Assembly: GCA_916613615.1 (NCBI GenBank)
Contig: OU744736.1
Location: 8,877,724-8,941,723 of the forward strand
DNA length: 64,000 nt
DNA from: Steromphala cineraria
Taxonomy: Eukaryota; Mollusca; Gastropoda; Trochida; Trochidae
Reading direction: 5' to 3'
Below, piece by piece: positions 30,991-43,864 of this stretch. The translations under genes and the position numbers were made by a program. How positions within the stretch are numbered: position 1 is the first letter of the stretch; every line of letters begins with the position of its first letter. Under the pieces are notes generated by a model that saw nothing but the letters and a program-made list of their open reading frames with translations, did no database searches and was not told where the DNA came from.

Positions 30991-33900
30991 TTATCATTAA
31001 CATAATGTGAAAGATTTACCAAATATATATAACTGTTCCAGAATTGGAAATTCAGTTTTCAAGCATATCTGTTAAACCTTCAATAAGTATCGGCACACTT
31101 CTACAGAAACAACAACTGCTTAACAAATTGTACTACAAGTACAACTGTTAAACTTTCAATAAGTATGAGCACATGACCATATTTCCGAAACAATTGTCTT
31201 GCCTAAATATTTGAAATACAGTAGTAGTCTAATTGACGTTAATCATATTGCATTTGCGATTTTTTTCAAAAGAGTATATGCAAAGCGTATGATAGACTAA
31301 AATAGCATACACAGAACAGTCAGGTGAATAAAGAATGATACGTAACCGAAATTGATATGCATTATTGATAAATGCATATAAAATGATTAACATCAATATA
31401 TAATGCATTGTTCAAATGCGTTTGGTAAAGTACTAAAGGGCCAAAATGTTTTTGACATTCTTCTCGATGAAGGAGTAATTAAGGTGTTTACTTCTAATCG
31501 TAGTGGTTTTTACAAGTTTCCACAGTTTAAAGAAAAAGTTTGTGTCCTAGTTTGCAACTTACTGTTAAATGTAAAAACATCTGAACATACATACCATGAA
31601 GAATGGCAGTGCAAGATTAAGAACGATCAAACAAGTAGGATTATAGAATGTTTAATTCTTAAATAGTATGTAGAACACCGAGAACAATAAAAACGTACTT
31701 ATGCTAATGATGACACTTCAACAGTCCATGTTTCATGGTTTATTCATTATGATTACACCGCTTCATTTAAGATACAAATATTTTATTAGCCAGTTATTCT
31801 TACTTATGTCACACCCAAGGAACACATATGTTTAAAAAACGTCACGTTATAAATAAGGACGCTTGTTCATAAACATGATGCGATTAACGGCAAAGCATAT
31901 GTCTATCTTATCTTTGAAGAAAGTACGGTACAGGGATTTAATCCAAGAATTAATCATCTTACAACGATACCAAAAACATCAAGCAGAGATGGATACAAAC
32001 TTTCCTAGCAAGGTGACCTATCGACATAGTTTCTAAAGTTATTTTGAATATTTCTCATATGCATTTATATCAAAGAATAATTAATTGCATATTCACAAAC
32101 TTGCCATCATAATTATGTCATCACTTCAACCTGAATAATGTCCATCAAACAAATTAAGAGTAACGACAAGCATTAACAAATTCCCAGTAACATAAGGCGA
32201 CATTTATTGATATAAACCATTAAGTGTAACAGGGCTCTGAAGTTAAGTCAATTGTTAGATACTCACTGGACTTATTACAACCCCGACCATAACAACAACC
32301 TAAACATAGTAACAACAATAACACATTGCACAACGGCAGCATATCGCCTACATTCATACGTATTGTTGCGCAGGAGTCCCAGTGACCTAGGTCAAGGTTC
32401 ATAAGGTCATGACCTCTCTAGTCAGTTACCCGACAATGTCGCTGTGAAACCTGACCCGAAAGGACATATTAGTACTTAGAACTGAATGTGATGTAAGTGA
32501 CAAATGAAACCATAACTCTTGTAAACACGTCTGTATTATTTCAAGCTGTGGAAATCAGTGTCAAACGTTTCGAACCAGCCGGTACAGAGAGCTGGTGACA
32601 GGTTAGGTTATTGTAGATTAATATCGATGGAAGTAATTGCTGTATTACTGCACACAAGACAAATTGACCATTATGGAGTTGGCTAAGCAGGCAGAACAAT
32701 GCTGACACACAACTTGACCCTTCCGCATTCCTTGGTTTGTATGCAATGTTGCGTCAGATGGAATGTCTACTTGCACATTGATTTGAGAGATAGTGTTATC
32801 CCAAATATAAGGATGTTCTCATTGAGTGAAATCCTAGATGTAGGGAGTATAAAGAAGAGAGTTTATTGTTATTTAGTTTACAATTTATTTTTTATAAAGA
32901 AAGCGAAATGTCGCTCCTGTCAAATGTAAAAATTGATCATCAATAGAATGTCCTTTGTCTTTCAGTCATTGCATTTGACGAACGACATTAGCGAAGTAAA
33001 GAATTGCTTAATGCTGCTTAATCATGTATTATTCTTGACATTTATCGGCACAGACAAAACATTTAGATTTCGATCCTAGTCGAAGAAAGCAATACTCATC
33101 TAAATCTAAACCTGAATGTTATTGAACAGAGTAAGCTGGTGACACATTTCATATCCTATAGCGTATGGCTATATCAAGTAACACACGGTAATTATGAAGC
33201 CTTTGTGTATTGGAAGGCTTGTGACAGGTGATATAGACGTTATTTCCCTTCACATATCGCGATACCTAAATCATTTCCCGCTTTCCGCTAGGACTACGGG
33301 TAATAACTGACCTTTTCTCACACCGATGACCGCGGTCATTTAGCAATGGGAGCTGTCCTGTACAGTTGCTAAACAAATGTTTACAAATATAATGCAGGTA
33401 TAATATAATGACATGTGTCGACTAGATTATACATTTCAACGTTTTTAAACCATATTTTGGTCAAACTTATTTTTTGAGATTAAGTTAAACATCGTTCTTA
33501 GCATATACTCATCGCATACATGTATACAAGGTAACACGATTATTTTCATTTTCAATTGAATTTTAATCTGTTTTTGGGTATATATCAAAATATACTATAT
33601 AATATTCATAACTTTTTACAAAATTTGTCGAATTCTACCTAGAATATAATATACTAATATGTCTTCGAAGAAATAGGAAAATCAGATATTTTTACTTTAA
33701 GTCCATTTCTCTTTAGGTCATGCCAGAATAGTCTCCCACATGCCATTCATGTGTACCTTGTATATAATTATAGTCTAGATATGAACTCAGAACATATTGT
33801 TTCATAATTATTGTCTGTGAAGTTATTATTTCTAAGAAACTGTGACAATTTCAATATTTCATAACAAGATTTTATAAAGCAATTTGAAGTTATAGCAAAT

Positions 33901-34429
33901 TATTTTAGTAGTTATACGTTCTGAGTGAATAGTGAGTTCGTTAGCTCTAGAAAACTGGATTACCAAACTGTTCGTTCCATATGTTTTCAATCTTAAATGG
34001 TCATTTTACAGAAGGAAACTGCAATTATTTGAAAAAAAAAAAATTTCGAATAAGAAAATGTCAGGTATAGCACTTTATCAACTCCGCCTCCCGCCAATAC
34101 ACCGGTGTAACAGTCCATAGTATTCTAATACCTCAAATAACCCTAGAGTCATATTGGACAAATCACAAGTGACTCTAGAGATAAATGGGCCCAGGGATAT
34201 TTCGGGCTGGACCCAAAGTCTCAAGAGCTTTCTTAAGCCAGTCTGACATATCTGTAGAGACGTGTTTTGGCTAGAGTCATATGAGGCTGATACATCTGAC
34301 CTCTAACAATAAACTGGGCCAATAGTCAGAATACGATTTATAATTGATTAATAACATTATACTCTAAATGTACAGTTATGTTAGCTTCAATATTTTCGAA
34401 TGTCTCTTTGTGCTAAGACGGTCGTAGGA
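30991..34429. other. Intergenic, nothing recognised
   Basis: No supported gene. Open frames at 31403-31666, 32220-32402, 32699-32929 and 33932-34120 have no family motif, no splice context and typical AT-rich composition. Confidence 0.4.
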
Positions 34430-35585
34430 CGATGTTAAAGTATGATAGGAGATAGGAGTATCTCGGGGCTAAGATAGCTTCGAAAATATAGACCCTGCGG
34501 TTCTTTCATGCACTTGCAGAATATTCTCATTGTTTATAAAGCTTGATAATAAAAATGATTTCAATAAAAATGTACAAAGATTTGAGTTATCATTTTACTT
34601 TAAAGATACATATACACTTCAAGAAGTTGCTTTCTACAAATATTTTTCTTTGTGAATTCCACTTCAACATGTCCTTCAAAGATTGCTTCGGTGTAAGTCA
34701 GTGATATTTACAGGCTCACGACACGCCCACACACCAGCCACTCCTCGCTCTCTGCAGGCTTCTGTGCACCAGATTTATCTTATTTATTACTGCCATATAT
34801 AAGTATCAAAATATACCACCGATTGTTTTCAAAACTGGCTAGACAAAACTAGTCCAAAATTCATGAACTAGGTATCCTTAAATTTAAAGCCTATGACATG
34901 TCTAGTATATATCAATACGAGTATAGATGTATTCACACGAACGAAGCGCCAATGCTACAGAAAATAAGCTACGTACAGTTTGTAAATGTTAACAATCATC
35001 ATCAGATATAAAGCTCCTTTCACAATCAATAACATATTTTGGAAAAATATATGTTATTTACTTAAACATATTAAACGACCACAATATCATTGTTTCCCAA
35101 AATTTCATTATTGAGCTCAAATTTACAGGATTTATTTAACTTGGATAGAAACAATAAGAATATAAACCCACATTATTTTCAGATAATGAACTTGTTATGG
35201 ATCCTGAAAACCATATTATATACTAACGTTTCCATCTTCAAATATCTCTCTCAGAAGATATACAATGGCTTGATCAGACTATTTAAACATAATTGAAAGG
35301 TTTATTAATCAAATTATTTCTCTACATCTTCATAGTTTGCAGTTAGACGCAATATTTTACACATTTCAAAATAACCTTTAATGGCGCTACATGATATGTT
35401 TGAATGAAGTTCACCAATAACTCACGTTGATCGAGTTTTTCAAACACATTTCATCAACACTAATGTACAGCTAATATAACCTTAAATTTTCGAAGACTTT
35501 TAAGTACTAAGGAGGTTTCAAGCTTATGTAGGGTACTGGTGATTGTCTTTGAATTAAGAGAGCTTCGAAAATATAGACCCTAGTA
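34430..35585 (+). repeat. Dispersed repeat pair ending AGCTTCGAAAATATAGACCCT
   Basis: AGCTTCGAAAATATAGACCC occurs at about 34475-34494 and again at about 35561-35580, each preceded by weakly similar sequence. A shorter AGCTTCGAAAAT is at about 45979. This is probably the terminus of an unidentified repeat. Confidence 0.5.
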
Positions 35586-37835
35586 TACTTAACCACTTTG
35601 ACATATTTGGTCCATGTTTTTACTAATGTGAACTCTGAATACGAATCTGATTTAACGTCGTTTACTTTTATCTTCTTAAACACTCCATATTCTACGTAGA
35701 GTGATAGATTTACTTCTTGTGGGCACATGTATGTCACACGATTTTTAGACAACAAATTACTTTTCTTGTTGTCATTTTTATTAGAGAAATATTGTTACAA
35801 ATATCTAAATATGTCTTATCTGCCGCCTATATCAATACCACAAAACCTTTATCAATATTTACAAAACGTAAATCAGAAAAATGTCAGTTTCAGAAGCTAT
35901 CCAAACATTCGATAAGAAATGCTAAGGTTCTTAGGTTGGTTTTCATACAATGTAGTTGTGATTGTCCGTAGGATTGAGCGGTTAAGTATCCTCTGTGTCA
36001 TGTGACTTTGCACTAGTTTCAGAAATAAAAATAATTTTATTTCTCCCAAACTTAAAAAGAGTTTCACAACAATTGGACTTTGTATGTGTGTTTGTGACAA
36101 AAGATGCCATTAAACTTTAATGGCTCGAATTTCATAATTGCTATATGTGTGACACATTTATTACCATGGAAACAGTTGTCAAACTCACGTCACCCCTCGT
36201 GCATATCTCATTGTGATACTACGTATTGCAAGGTGCGTGTGACCTACATCTCATGTTGACATATAATACATCAAGGACTTTAGATTTTAAATTATGTATC
36301 AACAGTTTCACGAAAAACATTATGAATTAACCATCGCTCTCTCATTAATTAATAATACCCATTAAGTCAATTCGATGAGTTTTGTTAAAAATATTATGCA
36401 TACACAGAGACTTTTTTCCATGTATCTGAAATTTTATGTTATAATTGTTTAACAGATTCAAATATTTACTAGTTGGAAATTCTATAATAGATGATAATTA
36501 TATTTTATACTAGTAACAGGTAAAGACTCAAATGCCGACACACATAACAACATAGTTCCCGCAATGAAGTGTGTGGTAGTTCATTTCAGGACGTGTTATC
36601 AAAGGCTTGAAGGAATATAAGAAAAAAGGGAAAAGGTGGAAAAGCCTATTGTATGACTTTTGTTGTATGAATTTTCACAAAATAAATCATTTATTTGATT
36701 GATTGACAAATTTTCACCACAAATCTCAATCGTAAGTCATTTCTTAAATTTCTGAAAGTCATGTAAAATTTTCATAATCTCAAACTCAAATACTTCGAAT
36801 ATTACTCTCACACCCCTTGAAATATTTATGTGTCTAATATCTCTTTCGAATATAATCATATTCTCGAATTCCTATGACCCCTGACTTTATTCTCATATCA
36901 CCTCCAGTGACATCTAATCGTATTCTTATGACCTGAGGTAACCTTTTCATTTTCTTAAATTCTCGTGACGGCTTATCATATTCTGAATCGTCCGTTGTAC
37001 ATGAGTTGTGTGCTTAAACGATGAGGTGCTTTTATCATAGTAACTAAAGTCTATGACGCACACATCATGATCTAAGTATCAACTGCCTCCACCACACTGT
37101 CATCTTCGCAGAAACTCTGAGACACATTTATCATATTCTCTTATACACTAGACACGTCGTTCAAATAATTCTACATTTGTGACAACTTTGTAATATAAAA
37201 ATACATTTCCCTCACGACACTTGTGTGATGTTCACTGAGGGACGTGACATTTATACCTGAACTTAATCTCTGTGGAATCTCTCGTTTATATAAAGCAGAT
37301 ATAGCGACTTCTTCTCCCCCCGTGAACCATCTGTACTAGCTTTAACCAATGGCACCAGCTGCCACCTGACAGATTGGTCCATTGTTTGAAAACACTCCTT
37401 GGCTTTGATACGATACTTGAATAGATTTCATCTATAATTTACAATCCTCATATTGGTAAGCTAAGGGATTTGTACAAGGTTTCATCTTTTTAGGCATTTT
37501 GCTTCTCGGGACAAAGATAAAAATAAGCGTGGTCCCTGTTGCCCATTTTACGGGAAGAAGATATTATAGATCTTTAGGGATGATGAATTACCAATGATGC
37601 CCAAATCAACCATGCACCAGCCCTGGTGTCATGCTTTGTAATATGTGTAACTTAGAAAAATGAAGAAATGACACGATAATCATATTCTTCATCACACTAT
37701 CTACAACATAAGTATCCAGTTTCACGGTATATAGAAATGAGAATGTGGTTGTGATCAGGTGGCAATAACAACAGCATTTTCTTCAACTTATATAACCAGG
37801 TAAGTTGAGATACAATTTAAAAGAATTAAACTAGT
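35586..37835. other. Intergenic; degenerate CATATTCTC/TATGAC-rich zone at 36780-37170
   Basis: No gene. Between about 36780 and 37170 phrases such as CATATTCTCGAATTCCTATGAC recur loosely and suggest an old minisatellite. Overlapping open frames at 35507-36100 lie on both strands and carry no motif. Confidence 0.35.
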
Positions 37836-37900
37836 CAGACAGACAGACATTTTATTCAGTAAAAGGCCATTGGCCCATAATACATACACAAAATGATTAT
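37836..37900 (-). mobile_element. LINE/SINE 3' terminus with (GTCT)n tail
   Basis: The minus strand reads TATTATGGGCCAATGGCCTT then TTACTGAATAAAATGTCTGTCTGTCT. AATAAAATG followed by a short microsatellite is the usual 3' end of molluscan non-LTR elements. The 5' extent cannot be defined; the minus-strand frame at 38332-38126 has no RT motif. Confidence 0.5.
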
Positions 37901-38330
37901 TTGCATGAGCTTACATAAACACATTTGAATTTCTAATTTTCCTTTCTTGATGTAAAAATAGACATACATTTTTGATAATTTCTATATTTGTTGAGGACAT
38001 AAGATTTGCAAAAGCATATTGTGACAATGTTTTTTTAAAATATCTATCAAGAAATATATAAATTTAAGCTAGTTGTACCAATAAATAGTATGTGCGATTC
38101 CGCATTCGATACACACATAAGGTTATTATTCGAATTTCATTTTGGACAAATATCTTATTTGTTTTGAATGAATATCTATCTTATTGGTGTTCTGACAAGC
38201 AAGGGAACCAAATAGGATTTGTGTACACAAAAAGGTATAAAAAATGTGCCAAAATGTACCACAATAAAGAACTTGCACTATTGCAGATAATTTGGTCCTT
38301 GTCATAACAATATACAGTTGCATTGATTGC

Positions 38331-39072
38331 AAAGAATATAGGAGGTGAAATAGTACCTTCTCATTGATATCTATTCACCTACACATGATAGTGTAAAACA
38401 TTGCAAATTTACAGGACACGAAACAAGGTGGAGTTAAAAACACCCTGACACCAGTGTGGGAGAATAAAACCTAATGAGGGAGTAGGAGTTAAATATGGTA
38501 ATTAGGGAACACGATGATTAGGCTATGGTGATATGGAGAAACCACTCCATTCAACCTATAGGTATCCGTACCGTGGTAAGCTAAAACTATACGAAATTGC
38601 TGAATGCTGAAATGGAATTTCGATAAGAAATGGAAGTCAAAGGCCCCGAAAACTTACATAGAAGCAGGCTGGATATTTGTTTTGGAAGTAAACATATTTT
38701 ATACTTGTGGGTTATCAACGAAATTCATACAACTGTCCATGGTGATATATGGGGTAAGTTGGAAATTATCTTTTACATTTAAGTTACAATCATTAATGTC
38801 ATTATATAACATTTCTTTTCATTTTTATACAGAATATCCTCACCAACAATATTTTCTTTTTTGACAGCAACATTTACGCATAGATTTTTCTCCGATTTGA
38901 AAAGTGACAAATCTGACGGCGTGAATTATAAATTGTCATAATTATAATGATCTTCTAAGTTGTATGTGGAAAGGAAGGACATTCTGATTGCATTTTATAA
39001 CGCATATACAACGTATAACGTTAAAATGAGCAACTAAAAATACTTAGGTTTAAATTTACGAACAAGGATATT
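38331..39072. other. Intergenic, nothing recognised
   Basis: The open frame at 38604-38864 shows no family motif and is probably chance. Confidence 0.35.
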
Positions 39073-40107
39073 GAAGGGGCAGTAGCACGTTTTTTGAAAA
39101 TTTTAGATTTTCAATTTTTCGCTGATAATTATACGTTAATGCTAAATGTATTATTTTGATAGTGTCAAAAATCTCATAACACCAACCAATCATCCATAGT
39201 CAGATAACGATTCACATTAAATCCATTGGCTGCCATTTTTATGTGAACACCTTTAATTCATTTTGTGTAAGAAATAGGAATCACATGGCTGAACTTTACA
39301 TTACAGAACGACACTCTATGCTAGATCCATTGTTCCCGATGTAATTTGGCAATGGAATGCTTTGCCACAATCCGTAAACTATGTCACTAATCAAGATGAA
39401 TTTAAAAGATTAATATTAACCCGAAAGTGAGCATATTTTTTCTTTGATATCAATTCTGGTGATAGAAAATGTCAAATAGCACATGCGCGCCTTAGACTTA
39501 GATGTAGCGATCTGAATTCCCACAAATTCAATAGACACATCTCTTCAACCAGTGCTTGCTTTTGTGGCCATCCTACAGAAGACAATGTTAATTTCTTTTT
39601 TACATATCCGCTGTATGACGCATTACGTTATTCACTGTTCTTTTGTCAAAATGGCTTTGATATACATTCAATATTATAAGGTAACCGAAATGTTGACACT
39701 AAAACAAACCAAAGTTTAATAGACTCTGTTCATTATTTCATTAAATTTTCAAAGCGATTTGATAAAACTTAAAGTTCAACATTCGTATACCATGTACTAT
39801 TCAATAAGCAAACGTGTGGTAACAATACTAAGTTATTTATTCATTTCAAATTGACTTCTTTCATATACTTTGTAACTATGTTTATTTATATAAGCTTGCG
39901 CTTGTTTGCCAATCCCTTTTCATGTGTTAATGAAATAAAATATGTTTAAATCAAATTACATATTTGATTTTTACTGATTCATTTAGTTGAAATACATTGT
40001 CTTTCAATTGGAACCATTTATTTTCATTTTCCTGACATCACCTTATATCCCCCCCCCCCCCCCCCCCCAAAAAAAACCCCCCTTGTTAGTGCCCCTTTAA
40101 AGTATAA
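39073..40107 (-). mobile_element. DNA element of the 2457-2835 family, copy 2, split by a LINE insertion
   Basis: 39073-39289 is the inverted counterpart of about 2620-2835 (GGCAGTAGCACGTTTTTTGA; CCAATCATCCATAGTCAG; ATTCATTTTGTGTAAG). 39958-40107 is the counterpart of about 2457-2615 (TTTTCATTTTCCTGACATCA; TTAGTGCCCCTTTAAAG). Between them lies a LINE 3' fragment. A homopolymer tract C20-A8-C6 (40049-40082) sits in the right half. Confidence 0.7.
39290..39957 (+). pseudogene. LINE 3' fragment nested in a DNA element
   Basis: The plus strand translates in broken frames to VIWQWNALPQSV, IAHARLRLRCSDLNSHKFNR, ACFCGHPTEDNVNFFF and YPLYDALR. This is the C-terminal (A)HARLRxxCSxLNxH...C.CG...ED..HFFxxCPLY region of molluscan RTE/Jockey-like LINEs. 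A stop interrupts it at LTRK. The 3' end is near AATAAAATATGTTTAAATC. 5' truncation is typical of LINE insertion. Confidence 0.75.
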
Positions 40108-41340
40108 TAAGTACCAATGCAATTAATTCAAATAATGCCTATTAAATATTCATTCCTTTAATTTGCATTGTGATATCCTAGATATGGTATGTATGTAGCT
40201 GTATCGTATGCGTGCATTCACGATGAAAATATTATTATTATTCACCAGCATATACCTTGAGCACCAATAACACTCACGTAACGGTGTCACTGGTGTAATT
40301 CCACTTATTACATTTCGACTTACTAACCTACTTAAGAATTTATCTTACATAAATAGAACTTTTGAAGAGGTGCAACAATTATACAATAAATTATCCACAA
40401 GAATACTTAACTTAATTCAATAACTTATCGCGCCACGTGTACCCTAGCTTACATTGAATCTTAAATTTCGGGATATATAAATCAACAAAGAGGGTTATTT
40501 TGAGAAAACACATCTACTTACTGTATTCACTAGTATCAACTTTGATTTATTTCTATTGTGTTATTCATTTATCACAACACAACTGCACCTCACTTCAACC
40601 TTACAATAACTTACCTTTTTGAAAAATACCTGCCAATTCCTGCCCCGACTCCCCAGGGCGTTAAAGTGGCTTGTAAATTTTGCAAGAGGTTCGTTTTTAG
40701 AAAAATATGCTCTGTATACATTGATTTATTTGTCTCATAGTACTTCATTCTCAGCTGGTGCCACCGGTTGTCCGATACATGCTTGTAGCTAAGGGTTACA
40801 GTGGTAAAGAGAAACAGAAAACAAGGAATTATCTAAGGAAATCTTACACCTACTTTTTACGTACATTAATATGTTACATACTTTTCAGTTTTATCCCAAA
40901 TTACCATGTCCAGACTTCGATTAGATTGTCAAAGAAGTAGAGGACAAAAAATGTTTTAGGTTTTTGCTCAATGGCTTATGTAAATTTCTACGCATGTTGT
41001 TTGGGATCAATTACTGTTTTCAGAAATAACTATCATCTACTATTTCAATCTTTAAATTCGGTAATAAGGTTTCTTTCTGTTTTTGTTCTGCTTAAAAATT
41101 TAGTTTCCAAATATACTATAAAAAAAAGTAGGAGATGATAAGTTTTCAAGATTCATAAATTGCAAATGAATGACAATGATGAAAGAAAATATGAATAGAA
41201 AGGGAAAGTGCAACGACTAACTCATTTCTTTTGAAACAGACATTTTCCGTAAGAAGTGCAAACCACACCTCGGATCAAACATCAGAGTTACCATGAAATT
41301 ACATCACAGTCAAAACGAGTTACGGATACGACATGGCATA
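40108..41340. other. Intergenic, nothing recognised
   Basis: Only small AT-rich chance frames (40558-40740, 40758-40940). Confidence 0.35.
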
Positions 41341-41760
41341 CTCATAATGAGTTGTCTCAAGTCATTTTGATCAAGGTTTATCCACTCTAATAACAACGTT
41401 CTTGAACAGTGGTTTTAGGTTGTTGATGTTGACGTACCCTTTGTCCAAGCATGTCCCAGACGTTTTCGATTGGGAGCAGGTCCGGACTCATCGTTGACCA
41501 TATTAATCAAACGGCACAACATGGGCTACCAAGATGTTGTCCCGGTAGAACTGGCCTGTGACATGTCCAACAACAACATGATAGTCCGTTCATCCAGTAT
41601 CAGAAATGCCATCCCATACCATTACAGGGCAACCCCCAAATCGATCATGTTGAGTGACGTCATTAGAACCATCGTTTCGTCGACGCCGCAACCTCTTTTC
41701 AAAAACGTTTCTGTGAAGCTTGACTCATCTGAAATACATCCATTACATTGAAATACATTC
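41341..41760 (-). pseudogene. Tc1/mariner (Tcb-like) transposase relic
   Basis: The minus strand, reading from 41760 down, gives FSDESSFT (first catalytic Asp block), HDRFGG, GCPVMVWDGIS, VVVGHVTGQFYRDNILVAH then VVPF, followed by SPDLLPIENVWDMLGQRV (the block with the third catalytic residue, Glu). These are canonical Tc1-family blocks in the right order. Stops and frame shifts are present, and the segment normally holding the second catalytic Asp between VVPF and SPD is missing. The open frame on the plus strand here is a shadow. Confidence 0.88.
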
Positions 41761-43864
41761 CTCCAAAGTGGATTATCGCACACTTGACGTCTTTCTCAAA
41801 TGTGAATTGTTTTCATTCCTAAATGAAATTCAGACTATGGAAATTGATATGAAAAGGGGTTTACTTTTTCAGATTTGTTGATTTACTCTGATGTTGTAAT
41901 TTGTATTATGTAGCTGTCATACTGACTGGTATGTTATCATTTCTGAGTGCGGTACTTAACCCATTAAATTAAAAATATGCATAAGAAGGCAATTTATAAA
42001 TGTTAATTTACGATTCTAGAAACATTACTTGCCTATGTCATATATATGTAAACGTCACCGTGTCATAAGAAAAAGACACACAAATTGTAAATACATCTGA
42101 ACCAAAACAATAACCAACAGCTTGTGCCAAGGCGTGACAAGGCGATTTTTTCGTGCCCGTATGAGGTTCAAAAATGTCAATACTCTCATATATAATACTT
42201 TAACTAGACACCAAAACATTTGTTGCAGTTTTTATTGACATCATGGGTCTTTCGAGCACACTGTTGCTGATTTGAATGTTATGATAACATTGTCCTTTTT
42301 TAGATAAAGGAAGTGATGTTGTCATACCAGGTTCAGGGATAGATAAGACAACTTACGTCAAAATACACTGAAGTGATGGCAGAATTATGAAGGTCTACAG
42401 TGCACCGTTATTGGATGATAAGGGCTTTCTCAGACGCGATGTGAAATGAAGTCACATGTTAAGTTGTTACAGTCAGAGTAATAAATTACTAACAATACCA
42501 TAACATAATCGACAAAGCAGATCCAAAACTACCTAATTTTGTACTGTTTGTTAAGAGTAAAGATATCCATTAACCTTAAAAAATCCTTTGAAGTGGTGTA
42601 GGGGTAGGGGGGTAGGACTAGGCGTACAATATTGTGTTTGGGAAGGTTGTATTTTACCTATCATATTAGTATTAGTATAAGCATGATTGTTTAAGCGTAT
42701 GTAGGCATTTCAAGAAAGCACACTTGTGTGTATCTGAAGCGATCACAATGAGAATAGCTATATTCCCAAGTTCCAACATGACTACATAGATGAGTTATTA
42801 CATTATGGTGTATGTATCCTTGCTCAATGACATTTTCAAAACAAGCGGATAGACTAGGCGCGTTAATTTAAGCTTGTTCACAATCCCTTTAAAATACGAA
42901 TGAACTATGTTTAACGAGACTGCTTAGATGGTCAATGATACCTTCAACGAGCTAGACTTGCCGAGGGCTTTAGGGAAACTCTCATTGGTAGATTGATCTG
43001 TATCATGTACACTTCTGCATAAGCTGCAAGGTGGTTCGTCTATGGTTCTATGACCTTACCTGAGGAGTGAGTCTCAAGTGTACCGGGGTTAGCTAAGTTG
43101 GGTCCCCCCTCAAATAACCATTTCTCCTCCACTGATGTCTCTGCTACATTGAAATGTACCTTCAAACACTGTGCTGAAAGCACCTAGATCTTCGCTCTCT
43201 CTAAGCGTCCTGGCATGTTTAATAAACAATTAACTTATGTATCTAATCATAACTCAAACATCAAATGTCACAAAGCTAAGCTCGCGGTTTAATGAAGTTA
43301 AAGTCAGGTGATAAATTCATGTAATATGTCGCGGTTTGTCAGTGCGAGAAAAATATTTCTTTAAGCATCATTTGGATGAAACTCTGATTTCTTTCAATTT
43401 ATTTGTATTCTTTCTGTATTCACTATACAATGGACTTTGGAATGCAAATAATAACTGAACATCCCTGATTTTCTTTAATAACTTGTTTAACAATAATAGT
43501 AGTTTGGACAATCTCAATATAATTTTTATTTCCAAAAGTAGACACATTGTGAGCAATCACCCACAGTGTTACAGTTTATTACTAAAGGTAGGGTTGCTCC
43601 AGTTTATGTTACTGTACATCAATATGAAAATGAGAGGAGTAAAATGTGGAGTAGTCATAACCAGAGTAAACACATAATTCTTACCGATATAAGTATGGAA
43701 TATTATAACGTCTATTATCCTCTACATCTTGCTGTCTGGTTGTCATCAACTGCCGCCACATCAGTCATGTACAATGCACATGTCACATGATGATAGTTAC
43801 AGCTATGAGCCCATGACAATTATAAAATATAACATGTCTTCAAACGCTGACAAAACAAAATTAA
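41761..43864. other. Intergenic, nothing recognised
   Basis: No gene or repeat that I can support. Frames at 43368-43790 overlap on both strands without motif. Confidence 0.35.

Noticed and set aside
37836..38332. Minus-strand open frame 38332-38126 as the ORF of the LINE whose tail is at 37836
   Set aside because: No RT or endonuclease motifs in it, so only the 3' terminus is supported.
41470..41751. 93-aa plus-strand open frame
   Set aside because: It is the antisense shadow of the Tc1 transposase relic, whose family blocks are on the minus strand.
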